DNA from: Methanocalculus taiwanensis
Lineage (GTDB): Archaea > Halobacteriota > Methanomicrobia > Methanomicrobiales > Methanocorpusculaceae
Reading direction: 5' to 3'
Assembly: GCF_024372745.1 (NCBI RefSeq)
Contig: NZ_VOTZ01000001.1
Coordinates: 124,001-188,000, forward strand
DNA: 64,000 nt
Shown in pieces: positions 55,384 through 63,477 of the stretch. Made by a program: the position numbers and the translations under genes. Each line of letters starts with the position of its first letter. The stretch's first letter is position 1. The notes below the pieces were generated by a model, which was given only the letters and a program-made list of their open reading frames with translations, made no database searches and was not told the origin of the DNA.

Positions 55384-57657
55384 GTGGAGCTTTCTCTTGA
55401 AACGCTTCCGATCCCGGACGGACTCAGGGATCAGTATTACGCAGCCGGGATCCGATCCCTCTATCCTCCCCAGATCACATGTGTTGATGAAGGGCTCTTC
55501 CTTGGGAGAAACCTGATCATCAGCATCCCGACAGCAAGCGGAAAGACCCTTGTTGCTGAGATGGCAATGCACCACCATATTGCTTCAGGCGGGAAATGCC
55601 TCTATGTCGTCCCGCTGAAGGCACTTGCGAGTGAAAAATATGACGATTTTTCTGGGAAAGGCGTAAAAATCGGGATTGCAACCGGGGACTTTGACAGGAA
55701 AGACGAACTCCTCGGAAGATCCGATATCATCGTCGCCACCTCGGAGAAGGTGGACTCGCTCCTCAGGAACAGGACGGGGTGGATCAGCTCAATCACACTC
55801 CTCGTTATCGATGAGATGCACTTAATCGGCGATGAAGGGCGGGGAGCAACCCTTGAGATGGTGATCGCAACGATGCGGAACCGGAATCAAAATCTCCAGG
55901 TAATCGGCCTCTCCGCAACAATCGGGAACCCGAAAGAGCTGGCAGGCTGGCTCTCCGCCGGGCTCGTCCAGTCTGACTGGCGACCGGTTGATCTCAGGGA
56001 GGGGGTCTATTACAAGGGATCCATCCGGTTTGACGGGAGCAAAAGGGAGGTTGCCTCCCTCAAAAAGGATGCAGATACCAATCTCTGCCTGGATACAATC
56101 CAGGAGGGGGGGCAGGCACTTGTCTTCGTATCGTCACGGAGGAATGCAGAAGGTGCAGCAAAGCGGATCGCCTCTGCTCTCGGGCTGGAGGAGCCCGCTT
56201 TAAACAGGATTGCAGATCAGATCCTCGAAAATGATGAGAGCGGGGTTGCACAGGCACTGGCACTCTGCATTAAAAAAGGGGCCGCCTTCCACCATGCGGG
56301 CCTCTCCCGGGACGCAAGAAAGCTTGTTGAGGAGGGGTTTAGGAAGGGTACGATACGGGTGATCGCCTCGACACCCACCCTTGCAGCCGGACTGAACCTT
56401 CCTGCACGTCGCGTGATAATCAACAGCCTCCACAGGTTCGTTCCCGGGGAAGGGCAGGTTGCAATTCCCGTCCGCGAATACCGGCAGATGGCAGGACGGG
56501 CGGGCCGCCCCGGACTCGACCCCTATGGCGAGGCAGTACTGATCGGGAAGAGCGAATCTGCTGTCAAAGAGCTTTTCAGGGAATTCATCTGCGCACCGGC
56601 AGAGGAGATCGACTCGCAATGCGCCAAAAAATCCGTACTTCTCTCCCGGATACTGGCACTGGTAGCCAGCAATGAAGCAACAGACAATGACGCAATCCTC
56701 TCTTTCTTCAGTGGGAGTTTCTATGCGTTCCGGCATCGGAATTTAAGTTACCTCACCCGGATATGCACCCGGGTCACCCGGGAGCTTGAGGAGATGGGAA
56801 TGGTGGTCGATCTGGGGAGCCGGATCGAGGCAACGGTGTTTGGGGAACTCACCTCAAAGCTCTACCTTGATCCGAGATCCTCGGTGATGATCCAGACTGC
56901 ATTCCATGAACGGGAGACGGTCACCCCCTTTGGTATCCTCCACCTCCTCTGCGCCACACCTGATATGTTTCGGCTCTTCCTTCGATCTGCAGACGAGGAG
57001 CTGATCGAGCATGTTATTGAAGAGCAGGGAGAGGAGATCCTGATAGGCGAAGGGGAACATCTCTTTTCATGGCTTGGATACGATGACTTTTATCAGGCGA
57101 TCAAAACCGCAATCGTCCTCCAGGACTGGATAGGCGAGGTTTCTGTTGAGATGATCGCAGAGCGGTACTCGATTGGGCCCGGCGATATCCACGGTCTCGT
57201 TGATGGAATCGGATGGCTCGTCCATGGCGCCCGTGAGCTCTGCAGGCGCGAAATGCCGGCGCACCTCCAAATCATCGCCGATCTGGAGCTTCGGATCAGG
57301 CATGGTGTGAAAGAGGAGCTCCTCCCCTTAATCAGGCTCCGTGGAATCGGGCGTGTCCGTGCCCGATCCCTCTTCAACAGCGGATATACCACCCCTGGGG
57401 AAATAAGGGATGCAGGAGTCGAAAAGATTGCCCGGATCGTCGGGCAGAAAACCGCAGAGTCCATCATACAGGAGATACAGAACAAGGAAATTGGCAAAAG
57501 AAGTGGAAATCAATCAGGGAATCTGGAGAGCGGGGAGAAGAGAGAAAAGAAAAAGCGCCCCCGATATGACGGGAAAGTGAACGATGAAACCCGCCTGGAT
57601 CGGGGCGATGCCTCTACAAGAAGGAAGAGCGGGCAGCAGAGGATATTGGATTTTTAG
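55384..57657 (+). CDS. hel308: Hel308-type superfamily 2 DNA helicase
   Basis: ATP-dependent 3'-5' helicase acting at stalled forks, 757 residues. Motif I is ISIPTASGKTLVAEMA, motif II is LLVIDEMHLIGDEGRG, motif III GLSATIGNP, and motif VI YRQMAGRAGRPG. The C-terminal part has the ratchet domain and a helix-hairpin-helix (LRGIGRVRARSLFNSGY). The last residues QQRILDF match a PCNA-interacting (PIP) box. The GTG at 55384 fits family N-termini (LPIPDGLRDQYYAAGIRSLYPPQ); an upstream ATG at 55339 would place the ORB inside the gene. The next gene is cgi121. Confidence 0.93.
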   Translation: MELSLETLPIPDGLRDQYYAAGIRSLYPPQITCVDEGLFLGRNLIISIPTASGKTLVAEMAMHHHIASGGKCLYVVPLKALASEKYDDFSGKGVKIGIATGDFDRKDELLGRSDIIVATSEKVDSLLRNRTGWISSITLLVIDEMHLIGDEGRGATLEMVIATMRNRNQNLQVIGLSATIGNPKELAGWLSAGLVQSDWRPVDLREGVYYKGSIRFDGSKREVASLKKDADTNLCLDTIQEGGQALVFVSSRRNAEGAAKRIASALGLEEPALNRIADQILENDESGVAQALALCIKKGAAFHHAGLSRDARKLVEEGFRKGTIRVIASTPTLAAGLNLPARRVIINSLHRFVPGEGQVAIPVREYRQMAGRAGRPGLDPYGEAVLIGKSESAVKELFREFICAPAEEIDSQCAKKSVLLSRILALVASNEATDNDAILSFFSGSFYAFRHRNLSYLTRICTRVTRELEEMGMVVDLGSRIEATVFGELTSKLYLDPRSSVMIQTAFHERETVTPFGILHLLCATPDMFRLFLRSADEELIEHVIEEQGEEILIGEGEHLFSWLGYDDFYQAIKTAIVLQDWIGEVSVEMIAERYSIGPGDIHGLVDGIGWLVHGARELCRREMPAHLQIIADLELRIRHGVKEELLPLIRLRGIGRVRARSLFNSGYTTPGEIRDAGVEKIARIVGQKTAESIIQEIQNKEIGKRSGNQSGNLESGEKREKKKRPRYDGKVNDETRLDRGDASTRRKSGQQRILDF

Positions 57658-57689
57658 GAGAATTAAGAGGTTTGAAAGAGGTGATATGG

Positions 57690-58277
57690 ATGGATAAACA
57701 GGAGAGGGATCTGATGGGGATGGATACAAAGAGGACAAAAATCGGGGAGGAAGAGGCATTATCAACCTCCTGCCGGGATTTTTCAGTGAGCATGGGCCGG
57801 ATGGAGATCAGATCCGTTCCCGATCTCCTCTCAACAATCCGGGATATTGCCGGACAATCCCGCACCCGGATCGTCTGCTTGAACGCGGAGATGATGGCCG
57901 GCAGGAGGCATGCGGAAGAGGCGATCCGGCAGGCGATCCGTGCAGAAAAAGAGGGGACGATGACTGCAAGGAGCCTCGAGATGGAGGTGATGCTCTATGC
58001 ATCCGGGCAGCGGCAGACGAGTCTTGCAATGAGGTTCGGGCTTCATGAAGGTGTAATGCCTGCATGGATTGGGATCATCCCAAATTCCACGATTGCCTGG
58101 GATCTGCTCCAGTCGCTCGCAACCCCGGTTCCGGATGAAGAGGGTATCCCGGAGAGCCGTATACCGGTACTCCAGGAGCTCTTTGGTATCACGGATGCTG
58201 AGATCAAAACGGTCGGAAAGGAGAGGATCGCTGATCTCGTGATCGAGCGGACCGCTCTGTTAAATATCCTAAAATAA
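57690..58277 (+). CDS. cgi121: KEOPS subunit Cgi121-like protein
   Basis: Protein of 195 residues resembling Cgi121, the KEOPS subunit that binds tRNA and stimulates Bud32 during t6A formation. Marks are LNAEMMAGRRHAEEAIRQA, SLEMEVMLYASGQRQTSLAM and a C-terminal DLVIERTALLNILK. The ATG has a perfect GAGGTGAT eight bases upstream; the frame extends to a TTG at 57672. It follows hel308 by 32 bases. Confidence 0.85.
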   Translation: MDKQERDLMGMDTKRTKIGEEEALSTSCRDFSVSMGRMEIRSVPDLLSTIRDIAGQSRTRIVCLNAEMMAGRRHAEEAIRQAIRAEKEGTMTARSLEMEVMLYASGQRQTSLAMRFGLHEGVMPAWIGIIPNSTIAWDLLQSLATPVPDEEGIPESRIPVLQELFGITDAEIKTVGKERIADLVIERTALLNILK

Positions 58278-58324
58278 GTTTTATTTTTGAAATAAACCAT
58301 TTATCATGAGTTAAACAGATCTCT

Positions 58325-58816
58325 TCATCTGGGAGAGGCATGCGAGATGATATGCCGGATCTGGGGGATTATAATTTCCTGAAGCGCAAGCTTTACCGCT
58401 TTTGTCGATCCCGGAATGCAAAAGACTGCACGCCCCCCGATCACCCCGGCTGTCGCACGCGAGAGGATCACTGCTGATCCGATCTCTGCCACACTCTTCT
58501 GCCGGAAGACTTCGCCAAACCCATCCATCACCTTCTCAAAAGATGGAGCGACCGCTTCGATCGTCCGATCATCGGGTGTGAGGCCTGTGCCGCCGGTGAA
58601 GACGATACAGTTTGCCACAGAAAGCGCCTCATCAAGTACGTCTTGTATCACCTCGTCCTGATCCTGGACGATCCTGTACAGGGTGACCGGGATCTCAGCG
58701 GCCGAAAAGAGCTCCTGTGCAGTTTTACCGGAGATGTCATCCTCTTTTCTCCGGGTTGTTGAGACGGTGATCACTGCTGCTGTAATCCCCACCTCTCTCT
58801 CATGATGACTGCTCAT
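58325..58816 (-). CDS. moaB: Molybdenum cofactor protein MoaB/MogA family
   Basis: Protein of 163 residues of the molybdopterin-adenylyltransferase family. The signature FTGGTGLTPDDRTIEAV and the VIGGRAVFCIPGSTKAVKLAL segment are typical. It would adenylate molybdopterin before metal insertion, a step needed for the formate and formylmethanofuran dehydrogenases. It is convergent with cgi121, and its promoter lies in the origin region. Confidence 0.92.
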   Translation of the reverse strand: MSSHHEREVGITAAVITVSTTRRKEDDISGKTAQELFSAAEIPVTLYRIVQDQDEVIQDVLDEALSVANCIVFTGGTGLTPDDRTIEAVAPSFEKVMDGFGEVFRQKSVAEIGSAVILSRATAGVIGGRAVFCIPGSTKAVKLALQEIIIPQIRHIISHASPR

Positions 58817-59052
58817 ACCAGAGAATGGATCGCATGGGGTTATCTGATCTTCGATTCGAGGAGAAGAGAAAAGGATCGCTGTGTGTTATCTGGATATCCG
58901 GAAAAATTGAGCCATGAGAATCAGGAAGAAGTCACATAGGAACTATAGAAATAGAGAAGGAGTTTGTCTGTTTGTATTGGAACACAGATGGTGATTCTGA
59001 GCTCTTATTATTCGTACGGATTTTTAATGGAAGTATGTTTCTAACCAAAGTT

Positions 59053-59071
59053 CCAGTGGAAGCAAAGGGGT
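59053..59071 (+). promoter_or_regulatory. ORB element 1
   Basis: CCAGTGGAAGCAAAGGGGT, one mismatch from the core CCAGTGGAAACAAAGGGGT used by Orc1/Cdc6 proteins. Confidence 0.75.
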
Positions 59072-59248
59072 GCACGCGCATCAGGTCTGGTTTTCCATAT
59101 GTCTGACATACATCGAATATAACGAATATAAACAGACTTCTAGGGGAAATAATCCAGATTATCTAATTTTTTAATAGAGATATCAGATGATGATAAAGAG
59201 GAGAGTATTGGAGAGAGTATCATGGTATACAGATCAGGAGGGAGGGGT

Positions 59249-59267
59249 ACCCCTTTGTTTCCACTGG
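59249..59267 (-). promoter_or_regulatory. ORB element 2, inverted
   Basis: Minus-strand CCAGTGGAAACAAAGGGGT, the best copy in the window. It faces away from elements 3-5 across the tandem repeats. Confidence 0.8.
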
Positions 59268-59351
59268 AGGGAAAAGGGGAGGGATAGAGGATAGATGGGG
59301 TGATTGGATAGATGGTTTGAAGATTGTTTATTTCATTACAATTATTCTTTT

Positions 59352-59540
59352 TTGATTTTAATATATTATTTTTATTTTTGATGTTAATTTTAGTAAGATT
59401 ATACTGGTTTAATTTCAATATATTATTTTTATTTTTGATGTTATTTTTAGTATAATTATACTGGTTTAATTTCAATATATTATTTTTATTTGTGATATTA
59501 TTTTAGTATAATTATACTGGTTTAATTTCAAAATATTATT
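59352..59540. repeat. 57-bp AT-rich tandem repeats (candidate unwinding element)
   Basis: Three full copies and a partial fourth. The landmark AATATATTATTTTTATTT recurs at 59360, 59417 and 59474, with a diverged start at 59530 (spacings 57, 57, 56). Each copy also holds TTATACTGGTTTAATTTC. The block is almost free of G and C apart from the ACTGG. The period is a multiple of three, giving a spurious repeat-encoded frame on the minus strand. Confidence 0.85.
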
Positions 59541-59813
59541 ATTTTGGTATATTAGTTTGGTTTTGATATATCGGTTTTTAGAAGTTACTTAAGTATATTT
59601 ATATAGTATAAGTTACTAATGAAAAAATGGCTTCTTCTGTTATTTTGATATTAGTCAATCTTCATACCACAAAAAATCCCACAACTGAAAAACCACTCCG
59701 GTATTTCAAGATCACATTACCAGCAAAACAAAAAAAACAATCAAACCTCTTCATCACAACCTCCTTTCATCATTAAATATCTCCCAGTATCCCCCAACAT
59801 CCCCAAAAAAACT

Positions 59814-59832
59814 CCAGTCGAAACCAGAGGGA
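59814..59832 (+). promoter_or_regulatory. ORB element 3, weak
   Basis: CCAGTCGAAACCAGAGGGA keeps the CCAGTxGAAAC half but departs in the G-rich half. Confidence 0.4.
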
Positions 59833-60031
59833 GGGGGGACCCGCCTCTCATGTTCCCCTATAAAACCCCCCTATTCTCCTCTCTCTCCAAAAAAAAACTC
59901 ATTAAAACGGTTGAATTCTTTTCAAAGAACAAATTCACCTCCCCTCCATAGGAAAAAACAACAAGTGGATAATTCATTGTTCGTAATATAACTGAAGAGC
60001 AATATAGCGATAACAGGACCCATATGCTTCT

Positions 60032-60050
60032 CCAGTCGAAATGAAGGGGT
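60032..60050 (+). promoter_or_regulatory. ORB element 4
   Basis: CCAGTCGAAATGAAGGGGT, close to the ORB core in both halves. Confidence 0.65.
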
Positions 60051-60301
60051 TAGCTGATCATGAAGATCCCACGTTCTCCCGTTCTCTCTTTCCTCTCCCT
60101 TTGAATCAATATGAATCAGATACTCCCACCAGTCTCTCCTGATTGCTTCCGTATCTGCTTCAGTTCATCTATTCTCCGGGTTTTTTTGATTATCTTTCTA
60201 TCTCCCCTCTGATCGTTTTATCCAATGTCATATTTCATACAATAATTTCTGTCACATAAACATCCTATCCATCAGTTCATAGTACAATCGATACGATATC
60301 T

Positions 60302-60320
60302 CCAATGGAAATAGTGGGGT
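60302..60320 (+). promoter_or_regulatory. ORB element 5 at orc1 promoter
   Basis: CCAATGGAAATAGTGGGGT, about 80 bases before the orc1 start, placed to let Orc1 repress its own gene. Confidence 0.6.
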
Positions 60321-60398
60321 TTATTATCCAGAAGAGAATGATATATGCACGGTCTGGAGGAGTCCCGAGATGATCGAAAATGAGAGAAGTGATTATGA

Positions 60399-61682
60399 GT
60401 GACAGATGAAATGAACACATCAATGGGTCTTTTTAAAAAATACCTGGTGAACAACAAAATTTTCAGGAATCGTGAGATACTCAGGCACAGCTATCGTCCA
60501 CAGACACTTCCCCACAGAACACCCCAGATCGATTCGATTGCAGCTGTTCTCGCCCCTTCGCTCCATAATGAAACTCCCTCCAATATACTGATATATGGTA
60601 AAACCGGAACCGGAAAGACAGCATCGGTCCGGTACGTGGGGGCCGAGCTCGAGAATGCCGGCGGCCACCTCAATACCACCTGCCGGGTTGTTCACTTAAA
60701 CTGCGAGGTGATCGATACCCAGTACCGTGTCCTTGCCCAGATTGCAAAGCTCGTCGAGAATGTGGATGCGATGAGTTCTGATAGAACCAGAACCCATATC
60801 CCCATGACCGGATGGCCGACTGATCAGGTCTATGCCGAACTGAAGAATATTCTGGAAAATTCCGGAGGAGTCCTCGTCATCATACTGGATGAGATCGATA
60901 AGCTCGTCAAGAAGAGTGGAGACGAGACCCTCTATAACCTCACCAGGATCAATTCCGATCTCGAACGCTCAAAGGTCTGCATCATCGGTATCTCAAATGA
61001 TCTCAGGTTCACCGACTTCCTCGATCCACGGGTTCTCTCCTCCCTTTCAGAGGAAGAGATCGTCTTCCCTCCATATAACGCCCCACAACTCGTCGATATT
61101 CTGAAACAGCGTGCAGATGAGGCATTTGTGCCGGGTGCGCTCCATGAAGGCGTTATTCCTCTCTGTGCAGCTCTTGCCGCGCAGGAGCATGGCGATGCCC
61201 GCCGTGCACTGGATCTCCTCCGAGTATCGGGAGAACTGGCTGATCGGGAGAGTGCTGATGCTGTCACCGAAAAGCATGTACGGTGGGCCCAGGAGAAGAT
61301 CGAAACCGACAGCATGGTAGAATGTATCTCCACGCTCCCCACACAGAGCAAAGTTGTACTCTATGCAATGCTCCTTCTTCACCGTATCAACCAGAAGATC
61401 TTCACAAGCGGGGAAGTGATGCGGTTGTACCGGGAAGTCACCCGTGAACTCTCACTTGAGACCCTTACCCACCGGCGTGTAACCGATCTCATCAGTGAAT
61501 TAAATATGCTTGGTGTCATATCTACACGTGTCATATCCAGGGGACGATATGGAAGAACAAAGGAGATATCCTTTGATGTCACGACAGACCGCATCTGGGA
61601 TGTCATCATGAAGGATCCCCGGCTCGTCGAACATAATATTTCCAGGTTTAATGAAGAGCAGGCTGGCAAACTCTTTAGGTGA
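60399..61682 (+). CDS. orc1: Orc1/Cdc6 replication initiator
   Basis: AAA+ initiator of 427 residues that binds ORBs and recruits MCM. Walker A is GKTGTGKT (residues 67-74), Walker B VIILDEIDKL, sensor 1 IGISNDLRF, and sensor 2 lies in GDARRALDLLR. The C-terminal winged helix that contacts DNA spans about 330-420. The start is a GTG at 60399; ATGs at 60411 and 60423 are alternatives. Its location beside the ORB cluster marks the origin. Confidence 0.95.
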   Translation: MTDEMNTSMGLFKKYLVNNKIFRNREILRHSYRPQTLPHRTPQIDSIAAVLAPSLHNETPSNILIYGKTGTGKTASVRYVGAELENAGGHLNTTCRVVHLNCEVIDTQYRVLAQIAKLVENVDAMSSDRTRTHIPMTGWPTDQVYAELKNILENSGGVLVIILDEIDKLVKKSGDETLYNLTRINSDLERSKVCIIGISNDLRFTDFLDPRVLSSLSEEEIVFPPYNAPQLVDILKQRADEAFVPGALHEGVIPLCAALAAQEHGDARRALDLLRVSGELADRESADAVTEKHVRWAQEKIETDSMVECISTLPTQSKVVLYAMLLLHRINQKIFTSGEVMRLYREVTRELSLETLTHRRVTDLISELNMLGVISTRVISRGRYGRTKEISFDVTTDRIWDVIMKDPRLVEHNISRFNEEQAGKLFR

Positions 61683-61690
61683 ATATTGTT

Positions 61691-62182
61691 ATGGATGCAA
61701 AAGACAGGGAGATCCTGAGGGTCCTGGAATCCGATTCACGAATCGGCCATGAGGACCTTGGAACGATGTTGAATCTGTCAAAAGCAGAGATCATCAAACG
61801 TATCTCTGCGATGGAGAAGACCGGGGTCATCAGGAAATATACCGCCGTTATAGACTGGAAGAAGGCAGGCGACGATGGCGTAACAGCTGTTGTTGAGGTG
61901 AAAGTCAGTCCGGAAAGCGAGTTTGGGTATGACAGGATCGCTGACCGTGTTGCCAGGTTCCCTGAGGTGAAGTCCCTTCGCCTCGTCACCGGCAGCTATG
62001 ATCTCCAGCTGATCGTCTGTGGCAGGACGATGCAGGAAGTTTCAGAATTTGTATCCGGGCAGATCGCCTCTCTTGAGAGTATCCGTGAGACGGTGACCCA
62101 TATTGTTATGAAGACGTACAAGGAGTATGGCTGTGAATTACAGAGAAGTGAAGGGGTCGAGCGGCTCCCATATAGTTTCTGA
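61691..62182 (+). CDS. Lrp/AsnC-family regulator
   Basis: Regulator of 163 residues: an HTH (about 1-55: DAKDREILRVLESDSRIGHEDLGTML and on) and a C-terminal RAM/ligand domain (SLRLVTGSYDLQLIV). AGGTGA from the orc1 stop region serves as ribosome site, so translation is probably coupled. It overlaps the aminotransferase by 56 bases; the pair recurs in archaea, with the enzyme's substrate as the likely effector (inference). Confidence 0.9.
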   Translation: MDAKDREILRVLESDSRIGHEDLGTMLNLSKAEIIKRISAMEKTGVIRKYTAVIDWKKAGDDGVTAVVEVKVSPESEFGYDRIADRVARFPEVKSLRLVTGSYDLQLIVCGRTMQEVSEFVSGQIASLESIRETVTHIVMKTYKEYGCELQRSEGVERLPYSF

Positions 62183-63359
62183 GAGGAGACTGTCAGACAC
62201 GAGGAAGCGGTACGTCTCAGAGCGGGCAGAGATGATCCCCCCCTCCGGCATACGGAAGTTCTTCGATCTCCTGCTCACAATGAATGATGTGATCTCGCTC
62301 GGTGTAGGTGAGCCGGACTTCAATACGCCCTGGAACGTCTCTGTTGCCGGGATCGACTCGGTTGAGCGGGGCGCAACGGCATACACCTCAAATAAGGGCT
62401 TAGAAGAGCTCCGTGACCTGATCTCATCATACCTTATCTCCCGGTACGGGACGAGCTATGATCCCCAGAACGAGATCATCATCACCGGAGGAGTATCCGA
62501 GGGGCTTGATCTTGCCGTCAGGACGGTCGTTGATCCCGGTGACGAGGTTCTCGTTGCAGATCCCTGCTATGTCTCCTATAGCCCCTGTGTGACACTTGCA
62601 GGCGGGATCCCAATCACCCTCCCTTGCCCTGCAGAAGATGAGTTCCGGATCACTCCCGATACGCTGATGGAGAAGATCACCAGGAAGACGAAGCTTCTGA
62701 TGATGAACTTCCCAAACAATCCAACGGGCGGGGTGATGAAACAGGGTGATCTCGAAGCGATTGCAGATATCCTCGTTGATCACGATCTCCTCCTCCTCTC
62801 GGATGAGATCTATTCAGAACTTACCTATGAAGGGAGGCATGTCTCTCCGGCATCGATCGACTCCCTCTGGGAGCGGACGATCACGTTAAACGGTTTCTCA
62901 AAGGCGTACTCGATGACCGGCTGGCGTGTCGGGTACTTCTGCGCCCCCCCCGAGATCACAGCCGCGGCCCTGAAGATCCATCAGTACGTGATGCTCTGTG
63001 CGCCCACGATGTCCCAGTACGCAGCAGTCGAAGCACTGAAGCATGCCGAAGAAGCAAAAGACAGGATGGTAGCAGAATTCCGGATGAGGAGGAACCTCTT
63101 TGTAGCGGGTTTAAACAGGATCGGACTTCCCTGCCACCTCCCAAAAGGTGCCTTCTATGCTTTCCCCTCGATCGAATCCACCGGCCTCTCTGATGAAGAT
63201 TTTGCCGAGCGGCTTCTGGTCGAACATCAGGTTGCGGTTGCCCCGGGCAGTGCATTCGGCCCCTCAGGAATAGGGCATATCAGGTGCGCCTATGCGGTTT
63301 CAAGAGAGGATCTTGACGAAGCTGTGAAGAGAATAGGGGAGTTCATCGACTCACTCTAA
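62127..63359 (+). CDS. Class I/II PLP aminotransferase
   Basis: Fold-type I aminotransferase of 410 residues from this start. PLP lysine Lys259 is in LNGFSKAYSMTGWR; also seen are VGEPDFNTPW, MNFPNNPTG and SDEIYSEL. It probably acts on aspartate or aromatic amino acids. Similarity begins around ERAEMIPPSGIRKFFDL (residue 32), so the true start may lie downstream; the 62127 ATG has AAGGAG immediately before it, which is too close. Confidence 0.9.
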   Translation: MAVNYREVKGSSGSHIVSERRLSDTRKRYVSERAEMIPPSGIRKFFDLLLTMNDVISLGVGEPDFNTPWNVSVAGIDSVERGATAYTSNKGLEELRDLISSYLISRYGTSYDPQNEIIITGGVSEGLDLAVRTVVDPGDEVLVADPCYVSYSPCVTLAGGIPITLPCPAEDEFRITPDTLMEKITRKTKLLMMNFPNNPTGGVMKQGDLEAIADILVDHDLLLLSDEIYSELTYEGRHVSPASIDSLWERTITLNGFSKAYSMTGWRVGYFCAPPEITAAALKIHQYVMLCAPTMSQYAAVEALKHAEEAKDRMVAEFRMRRNLFVAGLNRIGLPCHLPKGAFYAFPSIESTGLSDEDFAERLLVEHQVAVAPGSAFGPSGIGHIRCAYAVSREDLDEAVKRIGEFIDSL

Positions 63360-63477
63360 AGACCTTCTTTCTCCCCCCGGATACCCGGAACAACTCATTT
63401 TTTCCTCCTCCCTCTTTCTGACAGGCATAATGATTTGGATCGCAGGTATAATTGGATTAGAGATCCAATGAGAAACT

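Larger units (their letters stand above)
58817..60398. other. Probable chromosomal replication origin
   Basis: A gene-free region of about 1.6 kb directly before orc1/cdc6. It holds five ORB-like elements: 59053 (+), 59249 (-), 59814 (+, weak), 60032 (+) and 60302 (+). An extremely AT-rich tandem-repeat block (59352-59540, continuing AT-rich to about 59640) lies between the left and right elements. ORBs flanking an AT-rich unwinding element next to orc1 is the known archaeal plan. The remaining sequence has runs of C and A and no convincing gene. Confidence 0.85.

Noticed and set aside
59140-59475. Open frame on the minus strand encoding Asn/Lys/Ile repeats
   Set aside because: It is a by-product of the 57-bp tandem repeats (a period divisible by three) in the origin; no ribosome site and no protein-like composition.
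59352-59540. CRISPR array
   Set aside because: Units are contiguous tandem copies without unique spacers, AT-rich, and no cas genes are present.
58817-60398. tRNA or other structured RNA in the origin gap
   Set aside because: No cloverleaf-like pairing or conserved T-loop seen by eye; a covariance-model search would settle it.
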